DNA of 64,000 nucleotides from NCBI RefSeq assembly GCF_002993325.1, contig NZ_PVNO01000026.1, positions 248,001 to 312,000 of the forward strand, read 5' to 3'. A program made the translations under genes and the position numbers. Shown in pieces: positions 18,806 through 28,706 of the stretch. Source of the stretch: Alteromonas gracilis (GTDB lineage: Bacteria > Pseudomonadota > Gammaproteobacteria > Enterobacterales > Alteromonadaceae). Within the stretch, counting starts at the first letter, position 1. Every line of letters begins with the position of its first letter. The notes below the pieces were generated by a model, which worked only from the letters and a program-made list of their open reading frames with translations, had not been told where the DNA came from and searched no databases.

Positions 18806-21800
18806 ATGAAAAAATTGACTACATATCTTGCTTCGATAACGCTTTTTAGCTGTATAGGCTTTTCCGCTTTTGGTGACGACCTTGATATCTATTTGGGTAA
18901 TTCAAGCAGCGCAGTTACCTACAATCCGAACGTTTTGTTCATCATGGACTCTTCAGGGAGTATGGGGGAGTATGACAATACCAGTCAAACTAGAATGCTT
19001 CGGGTCCAAAACGCACTCAAAGAGGCCCTAGGATCTGCCACCAATATTAACGCTGGCCTGATGCGGTTTTCTGACTACGGCGGCCCCATTTTATATCCTA
19101 TACGCAATATAGATGAATCAGTACGACCTGAAATTATAATTTCCACTAACAACGACAATCACGACGCCCATGAAATCGACGGCAGCGTAACCACAGACAG
19201 CAACGACTTAATTTTAAGTAGTGGTACTAAAACCGTGACATCAGGACTGCGTTTTACTGAGTTGAATATTCCCCAAGGTGCAACGATATTAAGCGCCAGT
19301 ATTCGCTTCACTTCCGAGAAGTTTAACGTTGCGGGTACCTCGTTAGTGTTTTCAGCGGAAGCTTCAGCTGAAAGCACGGCGTTTTCATCGTCAAGCAATA
19401 ACCTGAGTAGCCGAGTAAAAACCGCTGCACGTGTTGAGTGGCTTACTGACAATAGCTTTCCAACATCGGGTGAAGTAATAACCACCCCCGATATCAGTGC
19501 CGTTATTCAAGAGGTAGTAGATCTATCAGCTTGGTGTGGTGGTAAAGACTTAAACATTTTAATTGAAGGCACGAGTTCAGATACAGCAAGCGCGCGAGAA
19601 GCCAGAGCAAGTGATGTGGGGCAAAGTGGCGCTCCTCAGCTAGTTGTTTCCTACGACGATTCAACGGCCACAGGCTGTATACAAGGGGAGGCGATTTACC
19701 AAGTTGCCAGTTCAAGAGACAATTCAGAAGAAGATGTTAATGGATATCCCAATACTGGAAATGAGCTTACTTTCAATTCTTCATATAACGACTATATAGG
19801 TGTTCGTTTTAGGAATGTAAATATTCCCCAAGGTGCTGAAATAACGGAGGCCTACCTAGAATTTACCGCTTACAATACAAGAACAAGTGGAAATCCAAGT
19901 ATGCGAATTCGTGGCGTTGCCAATAATGATGCCTCGGATTTTCACCCTGAGCGTCGTTACCGGTTACGAGATCTTCCAAAAACGTCAGGCATCACCTGGT
20001 CCATGCCTGACTTTTACAGTAATAATGACTATAGAACGCCGGATATCAGCAGCATCGTAAAACAAATTGTAGACCGCTCAGGTTGGCAATCTGGTAATGA
20101 TATGGCCTTTATACTTGATAACTTTGTTTCATATCGGGGGGCGCACACCTATAACCACTGGCCCTCTCGAGCACCGAAGCTTGTTGTGAAGTTCAATGGC
20201 TCCGCCACGCCTGGCTCATCGGCTTCAGTGCGCGAACATCTCATGAGCAAAATAGACGAACTGAGTGCTAACGGTTTTACTCCCATCGTTGATACGCTTT
20301 TGGAAGCGACAAATTATTATGGTGGTTTAAACGTCGATTATGGCCGTAAACGTGGCGAAAGTGATGTTAATAATTCAGTTAGACGTAGCACGCGAGTAAG
20401 CCATAGAAGCTCATATCTTGGCGCTGATTCAATTCTTCCTTCAGGGTGCTCGGAAGATAATCTATCTGACAGCGATTGCATTAATGAGCAGATACCCACG
20501 CCTGCCACCTATATTTCACCGGTATCAGATTTGCAGTGTCAGACCAATAATCACATCGTATTGCTGTCCGATGGTGAGGCGAATAACAACCATAGTGTTT
20601 CTAAAATACAAACCTTGTTAGGCAAAAGCTGCACGGGCAGTGGTGGCGAGAAATGTGGTCTGGATTTAGTCAAAAATATAAGCGATACCTCCACGTCCGT
20701 GATTGGGCCAAGGGTCATTACGCATACCATAGGTTTTGCCGCGAATAACACAGCAAATAATTTCTTGAATCAACTCGCTTTGCAAAGCGGTGGCGGCTTC
20801 TATCAAGCTGATAACAGCACTGATTTACTTGAAGCTTTCAATACGATCCTGCGTTCTGTTAAGGACGTGAATGCCACTTTTGTTTCACCGGGTGTTGCGG
20901 TGAATCAGCTCAATCGTCTTACTCATAGAGATGAGCTTTATTTTGCTCTATTTAAGCCTAGTGAAGGTGCTATTTGGCCAGGAAACTTAAAGCGCTATCG
21001 TTTGAGTGGCGATAAGATTTTAGACAAAAATAGCCTGAGTGCAGTGGACAGTGTAACGGGCTTTTTTGCAGAAAATGCCCATAGTTACTGGTCTACTCTT
21101 GCTGATGGAAGCGAAGTTAGCGAGGGGGGGGCGGCTAGCCGCTTAGGTGCAAATCGCAATATTTATGTCTTCGATGGCGTTGGAACAATTGCAAGCGAAG
21201 CCAATCGCCTTCACGAGGATAATTCCAACATCACAAAGGCTGACCTTGCCATTCAAAGCGAAACAGATGCTGATCCATTACGAGATGCAATTTTAAAGTG
21301 GGCAAGAGGTCTTGATGTAAAAGACAGTAACGGCGATGGCAGCACCAGCGACTATCGTCCGCAGATGGGCGATCCCATCCATTCTCAACCTATTATCGTT
21401 AATTACGGGACTAACGATTCCGCCATTTTCGTCGCGACAAATCAGGGCATGTTGCATTCTTTCGATACAGAAACGGGAGAAGAAAATTTCGCTATCATGC
21501 CCAAAGAGCTACTTCAGAACCTACATCACTTTTACAAAGACACACCGTCGCTGAGTCACCAGTATGGACTCGATGGCGATATGATTTTAAGGACCTTCGA
21601 CAATAAGAAGTATCTTTACGTGGGCATGCGAAGAGGCGGTCGTAATTATTATGTTTTCGATGTTACCCAGAAAGACTCTCCAAAACTTAAATTTAAGCTA
21701 GAGGGCGGTCAGGGGGCTTTGGCGAAGTTGGGACAAACATGGTCAAGACCAACAATCACTAAAATTAACATGGGCGGACAAGTAAAAAATGTAATGATTG

Positions 21801-22876
21801 TTGGTGGTGGTTACGATGACGCTCAGGATGATCGTGCTATAAGAGCTAATGATGTGGTTGGTAATGCGGTATTTATTTTTGATGCCGACACAGGAAGCCT
21901 GCTTTGGCATGCAAGTAATGAAAATGCCGACCTTAACCTCTCAAACATGACCTACAGTATACCGGGGCGCATCTCTGTGATTGATAGGGATAACGATGGA
22001 TTTGCTGATCATATGTATATTGCAGATACAGGTGGTCAACTGTTTAGATTAGATATTTACAACGGCAAATCGGGTGCTGACTTTATAAAAGGTGCGCGTC
22101 TTGCTGATTTTGGCGGTGACACAGCCGAAACTAATCGCCGCTTTTACTACGGTCCCGATGTTACGGAAATCGCTTTAGGTAACGAATTGTACTATGGCGT
22201 AGCACTGGGAAGTGGGTGGCGAGCATCTCCCCTAGACACTGTGGTGGAAGATAATTTTTATATGCTCAAAGATAGCGGCGTATTTAAACGCGACACGAAC
22301 GGCAATTACACCTACATGGAAACGGTCTACGAAAGCGATATGTATAACGCCACAAGCCACACACTTAACAGTAGTGATGAAAGCGAGCGTGAGCTTGCTT
22401 CGCAAGAGTTTGCAAACAAAGACGGGTGGTATCTAAACCTAAATATCAATGGTGAAAAAGTTTTATCTTCTCCGCTTATCATTGATTACAAGGTGTTCTT
22501 TACCACTTACATACCTGCGGTCAGTAGTACGAGTTCATGTGCGCCCCCCACTGGGAACAGCCGTGCTTATCTCGTGAACATGTTTAATGCCAATGCAGTA
22601 ACGGATGTAAACAATGATGGTGAAGTCAATGAACTAGACCGTGCCGCCGATTTAAAACAAACCGGTATAGCTCCTGAAACGAAAATTCTAATTGAAGATA
22701 TTGTTAGCCCCGTAGTCTGTTTGGGTACAGAGTGCGTTTCCGCGGTAATAGAAGTGGATGAAGATGGGAATGAGCAGGCCTGTACCAATGCTTTCGAGTG
22801 CTTGGCAGAGAATATTTATGGACGTTTCGAACGCGTTCAGCGCGGTAGTTGGCATTCGGAAACAGAAAGAGAGTAG
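18806..22876 (+). CDS. pilY1: Type IV pilus tip adhesin/regulator PilY1 with a split vWA domain
   Basis: A 1356-residue secreted protein. A signal peptide (1-23) is followed by the start of a vWA domain with the MIDAS motif DSSGS (48-52). Two related beta-rich segments, about 123-285 and 310-463, then interrupt it; each has a [VL]RF-x-[NE]-[VL]-N-I-PQGA core and a TPDIS-x-I/V motif and resembles DNRLRE-type domains. vWA sequence resumes near 474 (FTPIVDTLLEATNYYGG, LLSDGE). The C-terminal half is the PilY1 beta-propeller, with Asp-rich calcium-loop-like motifs near 839 and 1060 and DVNNDGEVNELD at 1267-1278. PilY1 caps the pilus, mediates adhesion and controls retraction in other bacteria. 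The PilY1 call is firm; the insert family is inferred from pattern. Confidence 0.92.
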   Translation: MKKLTTYLASITLFSCIGFSAFGDDLDIYLGNSSSAVTYNPNVLFIMDSSGSMGEYDNTSQTRMLRVQNALKEALGSATNINAGLMRFSDYGGPILYPIRNIDESVRPEIIISTNNDNHDAHEIDGSVTTDSNDLILSSGTKTVTSGLRFTELNIPQGATILSASIRFTSEKFNVAGTSLVFSAEASAESTAFSSSSNNLSSRVKTAARVEWLTDNSFPTSGEVITTPDISAVIQEVVDLSAWCGGKDLNILIEGTSSDTASAREARASDVGQSGAPQLVVSYDDSTATGCIQGEAIYQVASSRDNSEEDVNGYPNTGNELTFNSSYNDYIGVRFRNVNIPQGAEITEAYLEFTAYNTRTSGNPSMRIRGVANNDASDFHPERRYRLRDLPKTSGITWSMPDFYSNNDYRTPDISSIVKQIVDRSGWQSGNDMAFILDNFVSYRGAHTYNHWPSRAPKLVVKFNGSATPGSSASVREHLMSKIDELSANGFTPIVDTLLEATNYYGGLNVDYGRKRGESDVNNSVRRSTRVSHRSSYLGADSILPSGCSEDNLSDSDCINEQIPTPATYISPVSDLQCQTNNHIVLLSDGEANNNHSVSKIQTLLGKSCTGSGGEKCGLDLVKNISDTSTSVIGPRVITHTIGFAANNTANNFLNQLALQSGGGFYQADNSTDLLEAFNTILRSVKDVNATFVSPGVAVNQLNRLTHRDELYFALFKPSEGAIWPGNLKRYRLSGDKILDKNSLSAVDSVTGFFAENAHSYWSTLADGSEVSEGGAASRLGANRNIYVFDGVGTIASEANRLHEDNSNITKADLAIQSETDADPLRDAILKWARGLDVKDSNGDGSTSDYRPQMGDPIHSQPIIVNYGTNDSAIFVATNQGMLHSFDTETGEENFAIMPKELLQNLHHFYKDTPSLSHQYGLDGDMILRTFDNKKYLYVGMRRGGRNYYVFDVTQKDSPKLKFKLEGGQGALAKLGQTWSRPTITKINMGGQVKNVMIVGGGYDDAQDDRAIRANDVVGNAVFIFDADTGSLLWHASNENADLNLSNMTYSIPGRISVIDRDNDGFADHMYIADTGGQLFRLDIYNGKSGADFIKGARLADFGGDTAETNRRFYYGPDVTEIALGNELYYGVALGSGWRASPLDTVVEDNFYMLKDSGVFKRDTNGNYTYMETVYESDMYNATSHTLNSSDESERELASQEFANKDGWYLNLNINGEKVLSSPLIIDYKVFFTTYIPAVSSTSSCAPPTGNSRAYLVNMFNANAVTDVNNDGEVNELDRAADLKQTGIAPETKILIEDIVSPVVCLGTECVSAVIEVDEDGNEQACTNAFECLAENIYGRFERVQRGSWHSETERE

Positions 22877-22878
22877 TT

Positions 22879-23343
22879 ATGAGTATGAGAGTATCCCAGC
22901 AGGGTTTTTCACTGATTGAGCTAATGATTGTCGTCGCTATTGTCGGCATCATCGCAGCGATTGCCTATCCCTCTTATCAAGGCGTTATTTCAGATGGATA
23001 CCGCGGCACAGGGCAAGCAGATTTACTAGGGCTGGCTTCTGCTATGGAGCGCCACCATAGTGGCTCTTTTAGCTATGAGGGCGCCGCTAATGGTGGCTCA
23101 AATACGGGGGCACCGGCAGTCTTTTCAGCATACTCTCCTTCATCTGAGCCAGCGGCAAATAAGCGCTATACGCTGAGTATCGTTGCTGCATCTGCGACAG
23201 CTTTCGAACTTAAAGCAACGCCCGTGACGGGGACAGGGCAGGCTGCTGACGGAGCACTCTATTATTTCAGCGATGGTAGAAAAGGTTGGGATAAGAATAA
23301 TAATGGCAATCTTGAATCTAGTGAATACTGCTGGTCGTGCTAA
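22879..23343 (+). CDS. pilE: Type IV minor pilin PilE
   Basis: A 154-residue prepilin with leader MSMRVSQQG and processing site QG|FSLIE, then the classical alpha-1 helix LMIVVAIVGIIAAIAYPSYQ. The ATG at 22879, 2 bp after the pilY1 stop, is chosen over the longer open frame from 22849, which would overlap pilY1. A C-terminal Cys pair (ending CWSC) is present. It completes the pilV-pilW-pilX-pilY1-pilE operon and is expected to be a minor rather than major pilin. No clear terminator separates it from the opposing pseudopilin operon 86 bp away. Confidence 0.88.
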   Translation: MSMRVSQQGFSLIELMIVVAIVGIIAAIAYPSYQGVISDGYRGTGQADLLGLASAMERHHSGSFSYEGAANGGSNTGAPAVFSAYSPSSEPAANKRYTLSIVAASATAFELKATPVTGTGQAADGALYYFSDGRKGWDKNNNGNLESSEYCWSC

Positions 23344-23429
23344 GCGGTTGAGGGCATTGCATAGCGGCTTCTTTGCTGCCTTTTGAATGTTTAAATAGAC
23401 CTCTCTCATGGCCTTATTAACGCTCTTAA

Positions 23430-23768
23430 TTAGGGGGGCGTTGAAAGTAATGACGGCGTACCAAATACAGCGATATCACTCCACTGCTGATCTACGTTAT
23501 CGTTGATATAATCCGTGCGCCTTAGGTTAATCACCGTTGTTTGATTGATTTGAGTATCAAGAATGGTTTCCCAAAGCACTAGCGCCCCAATTTTGCTGTT
23601 TAGCAAGTAAGCGCTTGTGCTTGTAAAAAGCATTAAAGTAATTAGCACTTCTACAAGAATTCCTCCCCCTTCAACTCTTGAATTTATACACCGGTTTTCA
23701 AGAAAAGCGCGGGGTAAACGCATACTTTTGAAAATACTTCTAAAATATTCAATCTTAATCGTGATCAT
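23430..23768 (-). CDS. PilV/PpdC-like pseudopilin
   Basis: A small prepilin, 112 residues from the listed start. The processing site is GG|GILVE followed by the hydrophobic stretch VLITLMLFTSTSAYLLN. The leader would be long; an internal ATG at 23723 gives a 20-residue leader and is plausible. It is the last gene of a four-gene operon ordered like E. coli ppdA-ppdB-ygdB-ppdC and overlaps the preceding gene by 14 bp. The mature domain is short for a PilV-type pilin. The pseudopilin fold is clear; its assignment as the PpdC counterpart rests on gene order. Confidence 0.7.
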   Translation of the reverse strand: MITIKIEYFRSIFKSMRLPRAFLENRCINSRVEGGGILVEVLITLMLFTSTSAYLLNSKIGALVLWETILDTQINQTTVINLRRTDYINDNVDQQWSDIAVFGTPSLLSTPP

Positions 23769-24675
23769 AGGATGTCCCTGGTATAGGAATTATTTTGGCA
23801 AGCACTGTGTTCTCTTGAAGGGTCTTGAGCAGTGGAGTGGAAAGCGTCGCCGTACCGTTTATTTGCTCGGTTACAGGCGCGTTTGATACATAGGTACCAC
23901 TGATAGAGGCAGAACTCGCAACACGAAGCGTATAAGAATTGTGTGAAGAGGAAAGCATAACAATCAGACCGTAAAGGTGAGTGTTTGCTTGAAGTGTTAA
24001 ATCGCCATCGGCAACAATTAGCAATACAGGGTTAGAACTAGAGTTATGTGGTAGATCGCTAGTGTCCAGTACACAATCTCCGGTTATCCAAAACACATTC
24101 CCAGATAACATATTATGGCATTGGGTCAGACTCTCACCTTCTGCAAAGAAGTTAGCACTAAGTGCTGATGCATCACGGTTAAATAACCAGTTGGTCAATT
24201 GGCTATCCCACGAGAATTGCTGAGCGGAAGTAGGCAGTCTCAAAAGAGAAGGATAGCGAAGAAATTTAGCCGTATATGTCGCGTTTGTACTATCGTGGGA
24301 TACATTCACTTCAAATTGGGTTAGCAGTTGGCTATCTATTCCCTCTAATTCGCTTACCAAAACAGTTGTAGATAAATGAGCCACATCGGTTGTAGTCAAA
24401 GCAGTTAAAACGTTTTGTGAGCGTAGTGCTCTGGCAACGTTTTTTACGTGCAGTTTCAACTCAACTTGGTTGCTTTCGGCGTTGCGTCTCACTTTTTCTA
24501 AGGTGTAAAACTGCTGGACGCTTTGGGATGTAATTATCGTCGCAAACGTCACAATGCCAAGAAGAATGGCCACAACGGCAAGCACTACCATCCCTTCTTG
24601 GTGTTTTTTATTACCAGTGAAGCTCTGGCAACCACGTCTAGCGTTAAAAAACTGTTTTCTTTTCTCAACTGTCAT
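23755..24675 (-). CDS. YgdB/PilX-like pilus assembly protein, enlarged
   Basis: A 306-residue protein with a basic N-terminus, then EG|MVVLAVVAILLGIVTFATII (hydrophobic helix, residues 28-48) without the +5 Glu, as in PilX and YgdB. It is more than twice the length of E. coli YgdB. The extra C-terminal part (about 190-306) contains a Cys pair and alternating short hydrophobic strands (PVLLIVADGDLTLQAN, then HLYGLIVML), suggesting a repetitive beta fold. It overlaps both neighbours (14 and 11 bp) in the ppdA-ppdB-ygdB-ppdC-like order, so it should be part of the same minor pilin complex. The extension's function is unknown. Confidence 0.65.
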   Translation of the reverse strand: MTVEKRKQFFNARRGCQSFTGNKKHQEGMVVLAVVAILLGIVTFATIITSQSVQQFYTLEKVRRNAESNQVELKLHVKNVARALRSQNVLTALTTTDVAHLSTTVLVSELEGIDSQLLTQFEVNVSHDSTNATYTAKFLRYPSLLRLPTSAQQFSWDSQLTNWLFNRDASALSANFFAEGESLTQCHNMLSGNVFWITGDCVLDTSDLPHNSSSNPVLLIVADGDLTLQANTHLYGLIVMLSSSHNSYTLRVASSASISGTYVSNAPVTEQINGTATLSTPLLKTLQENTVLAKIIPIPGTSYDHD

Positions 24676-25312
24676 TAGGCACCTCTACGATAAAGCTTTC
24701 ATGGCTTTGTACCTCTGTGTCGATAATACTTTGAAGCGATATTTTTATTTCGTATGCTACCCCCCAACTACTCTTATATATGCGATTTGCGCTAAACTGA
24801 GTGACGGAGAGTGTTTCTGGATCAGTTAAGTCAAACCATCCACCTTGTTCACATGTATTGCCATTTATTCGGTACTCTATCGCCTTGTTGTTTAATCGGT
24901 AGCCAAACAGCTCGCCCTGTGATTGTGAGATCGCGCCGTCTTTATTTTTGTCGTAAGAAAATGTGATACAGCTGTTTAAAGGTTCTGTTGAGCGTTCACC
25001 AAGAGCGACATTTGAAGCAGGGGAATGGCCGCTAGACAAAGCTATAAATGGGGAAAGTATATTAGCCTCTTCAATAAATCCCGCTCTTCCCAAATGATGA
25101 GAAATTGTGCTTTTCAACGCACGCATATCTTCTTCCAAGCTAGTGGCATGTTGGAGTGAAGAGAGCGCTACATGAGATTGCGCAGCATACGAAGCAACAA
25201 CAGAAATCAGTAAACCGGACAATGCACATGCCACCAAAAGTTCCGTGATGCTGAAACCCGTTGCTCTATAAGGGAGCTTGTTGTGCACATAGGCAATGTT
25301 AAGTCTCAACAT
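24665..25312 (-). CDS. PpdB/PilW-like pseudopilin
   Basis: A 215-residue prepilin with processing site TG|FSITE and the helix LLVACALSGLLISVVASYAA. A likely calcium loop or acidic segment (YDKNKDGAI) lies mid-protein. It is larger than its neighbours, as PilW/PulJ/PpdB proteins usually are. It is second in the minus-strand pseudopilin operon, overlapping the gene before by 7 bp and the gene after by 11 bp. Together with the others it would form a second priming complex distinct from pilVWXE. Confidence 0.72.
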   Translation of the reverse strand: MLRLNIAYVHNKLPYRATGFSITELLVACALSGLLISVVASYAAQSHVALSSLQHATSLEEDMRALKSTISHHLGRAGFIEEANILSPFIALSSGHSPASNVALGERSTEPLNSCITFSYDKNKDGAISQSQGELFGYRLNNKAIEYRINGNTCEQGGWFDLTDPETLSVTQFSANRIYKSSWGVAYEIKISLQSIIDTEVQSHESFIVEVPNDS

Positions 25313-25860
25313 GGTGCTATACCTACAAAACTCTGTTCACTGCATAACCTTATTCTCCCTAATGAACTGAAGGTTACCTTTGCATTAAAGTGCTCACTAG
25401 AAAGAGTAAAGGTAGTATTGCTGCCAAAGTTAAGCGTGCCGTGCTTATTAAAAGCGACCGTTTTGTCTGTGCTACCCACTGTACTGAGTTTGGTATTCCA
25501 TGCGGTAGGGAGTTCCCAATAAGAGGCCTCATTTAACGCGCATGTTTGATAAGAAGCACAGCTGCAATCCTGTTCGTTACTTATCAATAAACAATTGTCG
25601 GTTTCGATTTTCGCTATTAGGTAAAAGGTTTTTTGCTGGGCGAGGGAGTGTATACGTGTTTGTTTTGCAAGTTCTGTGACCCGCGTAGCGAAATATTTGA
25701 ACGCATTTTTTTCCTGCCACCTTTGAAAAGACGGGACGGTAAGTAAAGAAAGTATGCTTAAAATCAGCAAAGAGACGAGCAGTTCTAATAATGATAGCCC
25801 CGCCACCTTGTCAGGCGGTCCATTTTCATTTTTTTCATTGCGAATTGTCCAAAAAGCCAT
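25306..25860 (-). CDS. PpdA/GspH-like pseudopilin
   Basis: A 184-residue prepilin with site AG|LSLLE, then LLVSLLILSILSLLTVPSFQ. Residues after the helix (TELAKQTRIHSLAQQKT) follow the GspH/FimT pattern of a surface helix before a beta sheet. It has several cysteines (CSCASYQTC). The ATG at 25860 is preferred to the in-frame TTG two codons upstream. First gene of the minus-strand operon; divergent from the PilE-like gene at 25939 with only 78 bp between them, so both promoters must lie in that space. Confidence 0.72.
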   Translation of the reverse strand: MAFWTIRNEKNENGPPDKVAGLSLLELLVSLLILSILSLLTVPSFQRWQEKNAFKYFATRVTELAKQTRIHSLAQQKTFYLIAKIETDNCLLISNEQDCSCASYQTCALNEASYWELPTAWNTKLSTVGSTDKTVAFNKHGTLNFGSNTTFTLSSEHFNAKVTFSSLGRIRLCSEQSFVGIAPC

Positions 25861-25938
25861 GCGCAAGTCCAGTTATAGCGACAGAGGTAAATTGATAGGC
25901 TCAATGTACTGAATAACTCGCTAACGGGAAGCTGTACC

Positions 25939-26331
25939 ATGGAAGGGAATTGCATTACAAATGATAAAAGGCTAGGGCAAGAAGGGTTTACCTTGATTGA
26001 GCTATTAGTTGCTATGGCTATTGTTGGATTGCTCAGTCTTGCTGCAACGTCTGCCATAAATACGACACGACAGATAAGCGAGATAAATAAAGTTAAAGCT
26101 CATTTACTATCACTTCAAGCGATGCAGTCGACAATGTGGCTCGAAACGGGGCATTACCTTCCGCCAAATGCGTTACCTAGCGCTAACATTCCAAACGTCA
26201 ATTTTACGCAATCCAGTAGTCAGGGGGGAGGCTATGAAATTACCGCTACACGTTTATCATTAAGTACGGACGACAGCTGCCGAACAATAAAAATCAGTGA
26301 AGTAATGCTTTCACCCAAAGAATGCTGGTAA
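25939..26331 (+). CDS. PilE-like type IV pilin, stand-alone
   Basis: A 130-residue prepilin with a 16-residue leader, processing site EG|FTLIE and helix LLVAMAIVGLLSLAATSAIN. The mature part is short and ends with a Cys pair (SCRTIK...KECW), giving the D-loop layout of PilE-class minor pilins. A GGGAAG sequence lies upstream at ribosome-binding distance. It is flanked by oppositely oriented pseudopilin genes and is probably a partner of the minus-strand set, as in Vibrio, where a PilE-like gene sits beside the minor pseudopilin genes. Confidence 0.72.
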   Translation: MEGNCITNDKRLGQEGFTLIELLVAMAIVGLLSLAATSAINTTRQISEINKVKAHLLSLQAMQSTMWLETGHYLPPNALPSANIPNVNFTQSSSQGGGYEITATRLSLSTDDSCRTIKISEVMLSPKECW

Positions 26332-26341
26332 GAAAAGCGTT

Positions 26342-26366
26342 ATACCAATCCGTATAGATAATTACC
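26342..26366. repeat. Solo copy of the MITE-like terminal repeat
   Basis: A 25-bp match to the left terminus of the element at 16154: ATACCAATCC, then GTATAGATAATTACC. One base differs from the CCGCATAGATAA core. It lies between the convergent 3' ends of the PilE-like and FimT-like genes. The opposite terminus is not found nearby. Confidence 0.7.
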
Positions 26367-26397
26367 TATTGAATGTTAGAGTTTTAAAAAGTGCTCA

Positions 26398-26979
26398 TTA
26401 GCTGCACGTTAAATCATTACCAGCAAGGTCTTCTTTTGTTCCATCACCATCGCTATCTACAGCGACAGATATTCTGCCATAAAGCGACAGTAAAAGTGCT
26501 GACGCATAGTCAGTATCGTCATCATTGGGGCAAAGGGTAATGGTAGCGGCATTGTCGATACCGCCCTGTTCATTAAATACTAAGCTGCCGCTAATACCGT
26601 ATACAGTGTTGGCCGCATTGAGAGGATCGCTAGCAACGATCAGCTCTTCGTTATTATCTCGGGTACTGTTGCCATTAACATCGATGAACACCATTTTGGC
26701 ATCTCGCCAGTTGTTTGTGCAGGCTGTGTAATTAGCAGTGGGGCACAACACCACATTAGTTTGCTCGTCTACAGCAGTAAACCGGGCACGCTGAGCAACA
26801 GCGCTCAAATTGTTTAAATCAGCAGTAATTCTATTTTTGATCAGTATATTTTGTATCCCTGGTGCAACCGTCGTTAATATTATGGCGAGGACGGCGACAG
26901 CCACCAGCATCTCTAAAAGGGTCAGCCCTGTTTGCTTTGAGATTTCGCGACGATAATTTTTCTGCTTATTTTTAATCAT
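26398..26979 (-). CDS. FimT/GspH-like pseudopilin
   Basis: A 193-residue prepilin with leader of 18 residues and site TG|LTLLE, then MLVAVAVLAIILTTVAPG. The following LSAVAQRARFTAVDEQTNVVLCP pattern is characteristic of the GspH/FimT family (GspH domain). An acidic, possibly calcium-binding segment (DVNGNSTRDNNEE) and a paired-Cys C-terminus are present. FimT/FimU usually heads the pilV-pilE operon; here it is separate, about 9 kb away and on the opposite strand. It could serve either pilin set, and FimT-like proteins can bind DNA in competence pili. Confidence 0.78.
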   Translation of the reverse strand: MIKNKQKNYRREISKQTGLTLLEMLVAVAVLAIILTTVAPGIQNILIKNRITADLNNLSAVAQRARFTAVDEQTNVVLCPTANYTACTNNWRDAKMVFIDVNGNSTRDNNEELIVASDPLNAANTVYGISGSLVFNEQGGIDNAATITLCPNDDDTDYASALLLSLYGRISVAVDSDGDGTKEDLAGNDLTCS

Positions 26980-27440
26980 TTTAAAACGTTATCTGCCAAT
27001 ATTCTGTTATTCAACGGTAATGCCTTTTGTTTGCCTTTTTGTGGGTTTAATACTTGATTCATCTTATCTGTCACGGCTTACCGCGTTTTCCACAGAGATA
27101 GTTTGAAGGCTTAGCCCAACGTTTCTGGGTGTTTCTATCTTCAATGTAATGAAATCAAAAGGTAATAAGGCGTAAATGACCTATATTTTAGGGTAAACTA
27201 AAAATCAACGGCAATGGTATGTTTTACTGTGTTATCGCATCGTTGACCATACGCCTTATGGTTAATGAGGCTTCAAATAACATGCCTAGCCTTCATCATA
27301 ATATAATAGCGATGATTTGACCTTTTAGCAGTGGGTCGGGTCAATGTCTTTCTAATACGGGTGACGATAACACTAACATCCGAAGTGATATTGTCGTAGA
27401 ATCAAGTTCCAGGACGCCTTAAAAATACGTGGATATTATA
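26980..27440. other. Non-coding stretch between fimT-like and nadE
   Basis: A 461-bp AT-rich region with no credible gene. It should hold divergent promoters for the FimT-like gene and nadE. A TAGAAT at 27397-27402 could be a nadE -10 box, but no good -35 is at the right distance. The repeated AAGGCGTA / TACGCCTT words (near 27161 and 27251) are the only structure I noticed. Confidence 0.5.
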
Positions 27441-28618
<1,178 letters not shown>

Positions 28619-28641
28619 AAGTCAGTGCTTACTGTGCATGA

Positions 28642-28667
28642 AAAAGGGAGCCAATTGGCTCCCTTTT
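28642..28667 (+). terminator. Rho-independent terminator after glnB
   Basis: A perfect 26-bp palindrome, AAAAGGGAGCC - AATT - GGCTCCCTTTT, followed by further T residues. It can act on both strands and lies between convergent glnB and slyD. Confidence 0.9.
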
Positions 28668-28670
28668 CTT

Positions 28671-28685
28671 TATGCGGATTGGTAT
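28671..28685. repeat. Solo fragment of the MITE-like terminal repeat
   Basis: TATGCGGATTGGTAT matches the outermost 15 bp of the right terminus of the element at 16387-16418. It lies directly after the glnB terminator, between convergent glnB and slyD. Confidence 0.6.
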
Positions 28686-28706
28686 AAAAGCGAATGTTCA
28701 AACATT

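Noticed and set aside
25785-26057. 90-codon frame across the divergent pilin starts
   Set aside because: It overlaps two convincing prepilin genes on both sides and has no leader-peptidase or other motif.
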